Below, in pieces: positions 1 to 4,395 of a stretch of 6,645 nt of DNA. The notes under the pieces were generated by a model, which was given only the letters and a program-made list of their open reading frames with translations, did no database searches and had not been told where the DNA came from. The stretch's first letter is position 1. Each line of letters starts with the position of its first letter. Source of the stretch: an uncultured Faecalibacterium sp. (GTDB lineage: Bacteria; Bacillota; Clostridia; Oscillospirales; Ruminococcaceae); assembly GCA_934512105.1 (NCBI GenBank), contig CAKSWQ010000064.1:1-6645 (forward strand). Direction: 5' to 3'. Position numbers and translations under genes: made by a program.

Positions 1-6
1 GCATAC

Positions 7-20
7 GTTCCGTTCGGAAC
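7..20. promoter_or_regulatory. Palindromic candidate operator, GTTCCG-TT-CGGAAC
   Basis: A perfect 6-bp inverted repeat (GTTCCG, 2-nt spacer, CGGAAC) sits just downstream of the predicted start point (about position 21) of the leftward promoter at 28-56. A palindrome in that place is typical of a repressor-binding site, for example for TetR-type dimers. The regulator and the controlled gene lie outside the window, so this is an inference from position and symmetry. It could instead form a small hairpin at the 5' end of the leftward transcript. Confidence 0.45.
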
Positions 21-27
21 ATGATGT

Positions 28-56
28 ATTTTATCACGAAGGGCGGGGTTTGTCAA
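28..56 (-). promoter_or_regulatory. Sigma-A-type promoter reading leftward out of the window
   Basis: On the minus strand a perfect TTGACA -35 box (51-56) is followed after 17 bp by TAAAAT (28-33). The expected start point is near position 21. Directly upstream of the -35 box (about 57-90) is a run rich in A and T, including TATTTTAAAAAAGC on the minus strand, which looks like an UP element. The promoter faces a gene left of the window that cannot be seen. It lies downstream of the serine dehydratase terminator, so it serves a separate transcription unit. Confidence 0.7.
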
Positions 57-151
57 CAGCTTTTTTAAAATATTTTTGTATTTTCCGAAAAAGAACGTCT
101 TTTCTTTGATTTTACTGCGGCTTTTCTGTAAATCTTCTGCCACACCGGCGC

Positions 152-177
152 AAAAAGCGGCTTTTGCAGCCGTTTTT
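152..177 (-). terminator. Intrinsic terminator of the sdaAB-sdaAA operon
   Basis: The arms CGGCT (158-162) and AGCCG (168-172) enclose a 5-nt loop. The flanking A and T runs extend the pairing to about 10 bp (153-162 with 168-177). On the minus strand the stem ends in CTTTTTG about 35 nt after the sdaAA stop codon, as expected for Rho-independent termination. The T run on the other side makes it potentially bidirectional. A second short hairpin (CGCCC/GGGCG, 178-190) lies between it and the stop codon but has no U tract. Confidence 0.7.
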
Positions 178-211
178 CGCCCGCCGGGCGGGGATACGGC
201 AGAGGCAGCAC

Positions 212-1087
212 TCAGTCCTCCTGCGCCAGCTGACGGGCAATTTTTACGCCGGTGGGGGTGGCGGCAAGGCCGCCCTGACCGGTCTCGCGCAGGTCGGGGG
301 AGAGCAGGCTGCCCACGCGGCCCATGGCGTCGATGACCTCATCGCAGGGGATGGCGTAGTCCACCCCGGCCAGCGCCATGTTGGCGCAGGAGACTGCGTT
401 CACCGCGCCCACCACATTGCGCTTGATGCAGGGCACTTCCACCAGACCGGCCACGGGGTCGCAGACCAGACCCAGCAGGTTGCCCAGCGCCATGGCGGCG
501 GCAGCGGCGCACTGCTCCGGGGTGCCGCCCTTCAGGTTACACAGGGCGGCGGCGGCCATGGCGCTGGCGGCGCCTACCTCGGCCTGACAGCCGCCCTCTG
601 CACCCGCCAGCGTGGCGCGGGCGGCAATGACCTGCCCGAAGCCTGCCGCCACATACAGCGCGTCGCAGACGGCCTCCTCGTCTGCCTGCCCGGCGCGGGC
701 CAGCGGCAGCAGCACCGCCGGCAGCACCCCGCAGCTGCCCGCCGTGGGCGCGGCTACGATGCGCTTCATGCAGGCGTTGCACTCGGCGGTCTTTAAAGCT
801 TCTGCCGTGACGGCAGCCAGATAGTCATCGCCCAGCAGACGCCCCTGCTGCCACGCCTGCTCCACCTTAGCGGCATCGCCGCCGGAAAGGCCGCTGCGGC
901 TGCGCTGCGCGGGGTCGTATTCCTGACTGGTGGCCTGCATCACCTGCCACAGGTGCCGCATGGCGGCGCGGCTGTGCGCCTCGGTCAGGCGGCTCTCCTC
1001 CAAATCGCTGCGCAGCACCGCTTCTGCCAGCGTGATCTTCTGGCTGCGGGCGGCAGCCAGCATCTCTTCACAGGACAAAAATGCCAT
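212..1087 (-). CDS. sdaAA: L-serine dehydratase, iron-sulfur-dependent, alpha subunit
   Basis: This is the catalytic, [4Fe-4S]-carrying subunit of the two-subunit (type 1) L-serine ammonia-lyase, which converts L-serine to pyruvate and ammonia in the cytoplasm. The 291 residues match the usual length of about 290-300. Family motifs visible are SGLSGGDA (65-72), PTAGSCG (114-120), EGGCQAEVG (165-173) and CDPVAGLVEVPCIKRN (209-224). Cys167, Cys209 and Cys220 have the 42- and 11-residue spacing of the cluster ligands I recall for the Legionella enzyme (Cys343, 385, 396), so they are the likely ligands. No cysteine lies at the C-terminus. The start lies 3 nt after the sdaAB stop, with a GGAGGA ribosome site inside the last sdaAB codons, so translation is probably coupled. 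The cluster is oxygen-sensitive, which suits an anaerobe. Confidence 0.96.
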   Translation of the reverse strand: MAFLSCEEMLAAARSQKITLAEAVLRSDLEESRLTEAHSRAAMRHLWQVMQATSQEYDPAQRSRSGLSGGDAAKVEQAWQQGRLLGDDYLAAVTAEALKTAECNACMKRIVAAPTAGSCGVLPAVLLPLARAGQADEEAVCDALYVAAGFGQVIAARATLAGAEGGCQAEVGAASAMAAAALCNLKGGTPEQCAAAAAMALGNLLGLVCDPVAGLVEVPCIKRNVVGAVNAVSCANMALAGVDYAIPCDEVIDAMGRVGSLLSPDLRETGQGGLAATPTGVKIARQLAQED

Positions 1088-1090
1088 GGC

Positions 1091-1771
1091 TCATTCCTCC
1101 GTTTCTTCCGGCTCGTCCACGTTCAGGCAGGTCACCTTCAGCAAGCCCGGCATTACCGCCAGCTGCCGCTCCAGCGCGTGGGGGATGTGGGAGTCGCACT
1201 CCAGCACCATCACCGCATAACCGCCCGCAGCAGCGCGGAACACCTGCATGGACGCGATATTGATGCGCCGCAGCGCCAGCGCCATGGTCACCTCGGCAAT
1301 GCAGCCGGGGGTATCCTCGTTGTGGATGATGAGGGTGTTGCTGTCCCCGCCGAAATCCGCCGGGACACCATCAATCTCGGTCACGCGGATGCGTCCGCCG
1401 CCCACCGATGCCGCCTTGAGCGAGAGCTGCCGCCCGGTGCGGCTGGTCAGGGTGAGCACGGCGGTGTTGGGGTGAGCAGAGCGCAGCTCTACCGGGTGGA
1501 TGCTGAACTGCATCCCCTGCTGCGCGGCCAGCGCAAAGCTGTCCGGCAGGCGGGGGTCGTCCGGGCGCAGACCCAGCAGCCCCGCCACCAAGGCGCGGTC
1601 GGTGCCATGGCCCTTGCCGGTGGTGGCAAAGCTGCCGTACAGGCCGATGTCTGCCTGCGCCGGAACCTCGCCCAGAAGCTTTTGTGCGGTATAGCCGATC
1701 TTTGCCGCACCGGCGGTGTGGCTGGAGGAGGGCCCGATCATCACCGGGCCCAGAACATCAAATAATCGCAT
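1091..1771 (-). CDS. sdaAB: L-serine dehydratase, iron-sulfur-dependent, beta subunit
   Basis: This is the partner subunit of SdaAA in the serine-to-pyruvate enzyme. I place the start at 1771, giving 226 residues. The protein then opens MRLFDVLGPVMIGPSSSHTAG, the family N-terminus, and the ATG follows a GGAAGG ribosome site by 9 nt. An upstream in-frame ATG at 1831 would add 20 unrelated residues. The N-terminal serine dehydratase beta domain carries GPSSSHT (13-19) and GHGTDRALVAGLLG (54-67). A C-terminal ACT domain covers about 144-216 (IIHNEDTPG, 148-156) and probably binds an amino acid or aids assembly. The tail is acidic (DEPEETEE). It is the first gene of a two-gene operon. Its promoter lies in the divergent region shared with tig. 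Confidence 0.95.
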   Translation of the reverse strand: MRLFDVLGPVMIGPSSSHTAGAAKIGYTAQKLLGEVPAQADIGLYGSFATTGKGHGTDRALVAGLLGLRPDDPRLPDSFALAAQQGMQFSIHPVELRSAHPNTAVLTLTSRTGRQLSLKAASVGGGRIRVTEIDGVPADFGGDSNTLIIHNEDTPGCIAEVTMALALRRINIASMQVFRAAAGGYAVMVLECDSHIPHALERQLAVMPGLLKVTCLNVDEPEETEE

Positions 1772-1806
1772 AGGGGACAGCCTTCCTTTCCTGAGGGGTT
1801 TCCCAC

Positions 1807-1833
1807 TTTTGCGCGGCAGCTGCTGCCGCAAAA
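1807..1833 (-). other. Stem-loop in the sdaAB 5' leader
   Basis: On the minus strand TTTTGC-GGCAG (1833-1823) can pair with CTGCC and GCAAAA (1819-1807), giving about 11 bp with a 2-nt bulge and a CAG loop. It lies in the presumed untranslated leader, about 20 nt upstream of the ribosome site. No U tract follows it in the sense direction, so it is not a sense terminator. On the plus strand GCGCG (1811-1815) and CGCGC (1834-1838) flank the same core and a T6 run follows (1839-1844). It could therefore act as a weak terminator for antisense RNA leaving sda before it reaches the tig promoter. Confidence 0.4.
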
Positions 1834-1894
1834 CGCGCTTTTTTCCTGCTTGAATGGACTAAAATTGCCAAAACGGCACATTTTTATCAAGTTT

Positions 1895-1900
1895 ATTATA
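1895..1900 (-). promoter_or_regulatory. Candidate -10 box for sdaAB-sdaAA
   Basis: A perfect TATAAT on the minus strand lies 124 bp upstream of the sdaAB start and would give a leader of about 115 nt. The -35 position (around 1918-1923, TAGCAC) is poor, so the promoter is probably weak or activator-dependent. The box is the mirror image of the tig -10 box, so the two promoters are divergent and share the 21 bp between them. Confidence 0.45.
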
Positions 1901-1918
1901 CCGCTTTTGCTGCACTTG

Positions 1919-1927
1919 TGCTATAAT
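1919..1927 (+). promoter_or_regulatory. Extended -10 promoter for tig
   Basis: TGCTATAAT is a perfect extended -10 element (TG, one base, TATAAT at 1922-1927). The -35 position (about 1899-1904, TACCGC) does not match consensus, which an extended -10 can offset. The start point should fall near 1934, leaving a leader of about 93 nt before the tig ATG. Confidence 0.6.
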
Positions 1928-2026
1928 AACTTTACTAATGTTTGAAAATGTCCCCAAACTGGCGTTCCGGCCGCCGCCTTGCAGCGCCGCCCCGCCGCCA
2001 AGGGAACAACACGGAGGGTAGATCCT

Positions 2027-3331
2027 ATGAAACTGGTAAGCGTGGAAACTCCTGAAAAGAGTGTCTGCAAAATGACCTTCAGCGCTACGGCTGAGGAACT
2101 GGAGGCCGCCTCCAACGCGGTCTATGAGCGCACCCGCGCCACTTATACCATCAAGGGCTTCCAGAAGGGCGAGGCCGACCGCGCACAGATCGAGGCTGAC
2201 CGCGGCGAGCACACCTTCTGGTACGATGCCATCAACGACCTGATGGATCAGGATGTGCCTGCTTTGTACGAGGCTGCTTTGAAGGAACACGGCTTTGCGC
2301 CGGTGGATGATCCCAGCTACGATCTGGTAAGCGTGAAGAAGGACGAGGGCTTTGTGGCTACCGCCACCGTGGCATTGCAGCCCGAGCTGAAGCTGACCAA
2401 GACCACCGGCTTTACCTCCCAGTGCGTCACCCCGGAGGTGACCGACAAGGAGATCGACACGGTGCTGGAGCGCCGCCGCAACTACGCCGCTGAGCTGGTG
2501 CCCCACAAGGGCCCCGCTGTGAAGGGCAATGTGGTACACATGGACTTTGAGGGCCTTCTGGACGGTGTAGCCTTTGCAGGCGGCACGGCAAAGGACCAGT
2601 CGGTGCAGTTGGGCAGCGGCCGTATGATCCCCGGTTTCGAGGACGGCATTCTAGGCCACAAGGCGGGGGACGAGTTCGAGATCAACGTCACCTTCCCCCA
2701 GAACTACCCCAACAAGGAGCTGGCAGGCAAGCCCGCTGTGTTCAAGATCAAGCTGCATGACGTGTGCGTGCGTCAGCTGCCTGCCCTGAACAGCGATTTT
2801 GCCAAGAAGATGGGCAAGGAGACCATGGAGGAGTACCGCGCCTTCGTGAAGCAGCAGCTGTTCGACGGCCGCCACGGCGGTGCGCTGAACCACGCCAAGG
2901 ACATGATCCTTGGTCAGCTGGCCGATGCCGCCGAAGGCGAGATCCCCAGTATTCTGGTGGAAAACGCCTATCAGCAGCAGATGCAGGTCATCCAGCAGCA
3001 GCTGCAGATGCAGCGCATGAGCCTGAACACCTACCTGAGCCAGATCCACGAGACCCGCGAGAGCTTTACTGCCAAGGTGCGTGCCGCCGCAGAGAAGAAC
3101 ACCCGCGCCCGCATGGCACTGCTGCAGATCGCACAGCAGGAGAACCTGCTGCCCACCGACGAGGAGATCGACAAGCAGCTGGCTGAGCGCGCCGAAAAGA
3201 CCAAAAAGACGGTGGAGGAGATCAAGGCCAACACCGATGTCGCCGCCCTGCGCCGCAACGAGGGCATCCGCAAGGCTGCCGATTGGGTCATCGACCACTC
3301 CACCATCGAAGAAAAGGTAGAGAGCAAGTAA
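2027..3331 (+). CDS. tig: Trigger factor, ribosome-associated chaperone and peptidyl-prolyl isomerase
   Basis: It binds the ribosome near the exit tunnel and shields new chains. It has 434 residues, close to the 432 of E. coli. I chose the ATG at 2027 because GGAGGG (2013-2018) lies 8 nt upstream and the protein begins MKLVSVETPEKSVCK, as expected. The N-terminal ribosome-binding domain is about residues 1-115. The FKBP-type isomerase domain is about 150-245, with GNVVHMDFEGLLDG at 167-180 and GSGRMIPGFEDGILGHKAGD at 197-216. The C-terminal helical chaperone domain runs from about 250 to the end and is rich in Gln and Met around 315-332. The ribosome-docking loop, usually GFRxGKxP, reads GFQKGEADR (44-52), so the basic Arg and Lys and the Pro are changed. 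It stands alone between its promoter and terminator, without the clpP/clpX genes that often follow it. Confidence 0.96.
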   Translation: MKLVSVETPEKSVCKMTFSATAEELEAASNAVYERTRATYTIKGFQKGEADRAQIEADRGEHTFWYDAINDLMDQDVPALYEAALKEHGFAPVDDPSYDLVSVKKDEGFVATATVALQPELKLTKTTGFTSQCVTPEVTDKEIDTVLERRRNYAAELVPHKGPAVKGNVVHMDFEGLLDGVAFAGGTAKDQSVQLGSGRMIPGFEDGILGHKAGDEFEINVTFPQNYPNKELAGKPAVFKIKLHDVCVRQLPALNSDFAKKMGKETMEEYRAFVKQQLFDGRHGGALNHAKDMILGQLADAAEGEIPSILVENAYQQQMQVIQQQLQMQRMSLNTYLSQIHETRESFTAKVRAAAEKNTRARMALLQIAQQENLLPTDEEIDKQLAERAEKTKKTVEEIKANTDVAALRRNEGIRKAADWVIDHSTIEEKVESK

Positions 3332-3356
3332 GCGCGGAAAAATCTTTTAAATTTCG

Positions 3357-3396
3357 GGACACCGGAGCGTCTGCGGACGCTCCGGTGTCCTTTTTT
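3357..3396 (+). terminator. Intrinsic terminator of tig
   Basis: A perfect 15-bp stem (3357-3371 with 3376-3390) closes on a TGCG loop (3372-3375) and is followed by T6 (3391-3396), starting about 25 nt after the tig stop codon. C(UGCG)G belongs to the very stable UNCG tetraloop class. The central 24 nt of this hairpin are identical to the minus-strand reading of the hairpin downstream of feoAB at 4188-4211. Confidence 0.93.
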
Positions 3397-3406
3397 CACG
3401 GAAGAT

Positions 3407-3446
3407 AAAAAACAAATGCCGGACAGTCCGCAGACCGCCCGGCATT
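3407..3446 (-). terminator. Intrinsic terminator of the marR-family gene
   Basis: The inverted repeat 3415-3428 / 3433-3446 starts about 15 nt after the marR stop codon. On the minus strand the loop is TGCG and the hairpin is followed by TTTG and then T6 (3412-3407). Two positions that would be A-C mismatches in a plus-strand RNA become G-U wobbles in the minus-strand RNA, giving an unbroken 14-bp stem. The structure is thus built for the marR transcript. It lies back to back with the tig terminator, so the two units converge here. Confidence 0.88.
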
Positions 3447-3460
3447 GGCTATATAAACCC

Positions 3461-3895
3461 TTATGAAAATTGCAGCAGGATCTCGTCCAGATTTTTTCCG
3501 ATGACCTCCATGGTGCGGAAGAACGCCTCCCGGGTGGCGGCATCGGTGTTGTGCAGCAGGCGGGCAAAAAAGCGCTCCTGCACCTCGCGCCCCCGCGCGA
3601 TGACCGGCTGCGCCTTTTCGGTGCACAGCAGCTGGGTCTTGCGGCGGTCGCCCGCCACAGCGCGGCGCTCCAGATATCCCTCCTGTACCAGACGGTCCAC
3701 GTTTACCGAAACAAGATTTGCCTTAATTTTGCGGATCTCCACGATATCCCGGGCGGTGGTGCAGTCCGGGTTGTTGGCCAGAAACATCAGGATATCAAAG
3801 GCAGTCTGGGGCAGCTTTAGCTCCTGACACAGCGGTTTGCACATGGCATTGTAGGCCTGCGCAGTCTTGAAGCTGATCTCTATGGTAGGGTTCAT
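3461..3895 (-). CDS. MarR-family winged helix-turn-helix transcriptional regulator
   Basis: The 144 residues match the 140-150 typical of MarR proteins, which bind DNA as dimers and usually release it on meeting a small ligand or oxidant. Helices at both ends (about 5-25 and 95-142) would form the dimer interface. The winged helix covers about 29-95, with the recognition region KIKANLVSVNVDRLVQEGYL (56-75) and a wing containing GDRRKTQLLCT (82-92), including the conserved Asp-Arg pair. Cysteines at 19, 23, 45 and 91 leave redox sensing possible but unproven. The ATG at 3895 follows AAAGGAG by 7 nt. It is a single-gene unit with its own strong promoter and terminator. A candidate operator at 3922-3941 suggests autorepression. 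It lies downstream of feoAB on the same strand. Its targets cannot be told from the sequence. Confidence 0.9.
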   Translation of the reverse strand: MNPTIEISFKTAQAYNAMCKPLCQELKLPQTAFDILMFLANNPDCTTARDIVEIRKIKANLVSVNVDRLVQEGYLERRAVAGDRRKTQLLCTEKAQPVIARGREVQERFFARLLHNTDAATREAFFRTMEVIGKNLDEILLQFS

Positions 3896-3921
3896 GCAGC
3901 ACTCCTTTTGTTCTTATATAG

Positions 3922-3941
3922 ATAGTTCATTTTTGAAGTAT
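3922..3941. promoter_or_regulatory. Candidate MarR autoregulatory operator
   Basis: An inverted repeat with half-sites ATAGTTCA (3922-3929) and TGAAGTAT (3934-3941), separated by TTTT, pairs at 7 of 8 positions. It overlaps the promoter -10 box and the expected start point (about 3933) of the marR-family gene. Its size (about 20 bp), AT-rich centre and placement match how MarR dimers repress their own genes. No protein-DNA data support it here. Confidence 0.5.
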
Positions 3942-3968
3942 TATAGTGCAGATAAGGGGAGATGTCAA
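3940..3968 (-). promoter_or_regulatory. Consensus sigma-A promoter of the marR-family gene
   Basis: On the minus strand TTGACA (3963-3968), a 17-bp spacer and TATAAT (3940-3945) match the ideal promoter exactly. The start point should be near 3933, giving a leader of about 38 nt that carries AAAGGAG. A promoter this strong in front of a repressor gene usually implies tight repression, in line with the inverted repeat over its -10 and start. Confidence 0.85.
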
Positions 3969-4005
3969 GAGAAAAAGAGAACCGGCACCCCTTGTACACG
4001 GTCAG

Positions 4006-4152
4006 CGTCCTCGCCCTCTCCGTCTGCTCACTACGTTCGCATCCACCTCTCCCAAAGGGAGAGGCCTTGGCAAAGAGATGAAGTTTGCATGGACTGCCAA
4101 AGGCTCTCCCTTTGGGAGAGCTGGCGCGTTAGCGCCTGAGAGGGCGAGGACG
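4006..4152. repeat. 147-bp MITE-like inverted-repeat element
   Basis: A perfect 15-bp terminal inverted repeat (CGTCCTCGCCCTCTC at 4006-4020, its complement at 4138-4152) encloses a second exact 17-bp inverted repeat, 4047-4063 and 4104-4120. Each of those arms is itself a palindrome (CTCTCCC-AAA-GGGAGAG and CTCTCCC-TTT-GGGAGAG). Further pairs are TTGGCA/TGCCAA (4067-4072/4095-4100) and GGCGC/GCGCC (4123-4127/4132-4136). It holds no credible gene. The form is that of a non-autonomous mobile element or a highly folded intergenic repeat. I recall similar CTCTCCC-rich repeats in Faecalibacterium relatives, but the copy number cannot be seen here. No clear target-site duplication flanks it. Confidence 0.7.
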
Positions 4153-4176
4153 TTTTCCTCCACGACCCTTCCCGTG

Positions 4177-4217
4177 AAAATGCAATGCCGGAGCGTCCGC
4201 AGACGCTCCGGCATTGC
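4177..4217 (-). terminator. Hairpin downstream of feoAB, probable terminator or repeat
   Basis: A perfect 16-bp stem (4182-4197 with 4202-4217) has the TGCG loop on the minus strand, the same strand as feoAB. In that direction only ATTTTC follows, a short U tract, so termination may be partial. It lies about 180 nt after the feoAB stop codon, which is far for a dedicated terminator. Its inner 24 nt equal the tig terminator core. Its 32-nt reading differs from the marR terminator only at three mid-stem pairs. Confidence 0.6.
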
Positions 4218-4395
4218 TCTATTATAAATAATTCTTCCGCTGATGATGCGCAGCAACGACGACGACCGCCGCCAGTGGCGGAAACAGGGAGGAGTTGTTG
4301 GGGCAGCGGCCAGCAAGACGCAAGTGCCGTCCAAGGCACGATGCGGATGCTGGGTGCCGCAACCCGTAAGAAGCGGAGCGCATTCAAATCGTTTT
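4218..4395 (-). other. Structured gene-free stretch 3' of feoAB, function unknown
   Basis: These 178 nt hold no recognisable gene. Short hairpins are present: CCGCC-AGT-GGCGG (4269-4281), GTGCC-GTCCAA-GGCAC (4324-4339) and GGGT/ACCC (4352-4365). A 53-codon frame on the minus strand (4222-4383) starts 12 nt after the feoAB stop and ends near an AT-rich run. It has no ribosome site, its codons (CGG, GGA, TTG, CTT) are unlike those of feoAB, and I recognise no family. It is not the short cysteine-rich protein that sometimes follows feoB. It is more likely a feoAB 3' UTR or a dispersed repeat than a gene. Confidence 0.4.

Noticed and set aside
164..824. Long plus-strand open frames opposite sdaAA
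   Set aside because: They lie entirely antisense to a clearly conserved gene, have no ribosome site, and translate to low-complexity Ala/Gly/Arg/His-rich sequence typical of GC-rich shadow frames.
953..1765. 270-codon plus-strand frame spanning sdaAA and sdaAB
   Set aside because: It runs antisense across two genes with strong family motifs. Its composition is rich in His, Arg and Gln, with no domain I recognise.
1772..1831. Upstream ATG at 1831 as the sdaAB start
   Set aside because: It adds 20 residues not found in the family and lies inside the leader hairpin region. The ATG at 1771 has a ribosome site and gives the family N-terminus.
1979..2026. TTG at 1979 as the tig start
   Set aside because: It would add 16 unrelated residues and place the GGAGGG site inside the gene. 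The ATG at 2027 fits both spacing and homology.
1772..2026. Known riboswitch upstream of sdaAB or tig
   Set aside because: I cannot match any known conserved core (for example glycine, lysine, SAM or TPP) to either leader.
2651..3298. 215-codon minus-strand frame opposite tig
   Set aside because: It is a Leu/Val/Gly-rich antisense frame created by tig codon bias. It has no promoter or ribosome site.
4006..4217. CRISPR array
   Set aside because: The repeats are inverted, not direct, and lack regular spacers. No cas gene is present.
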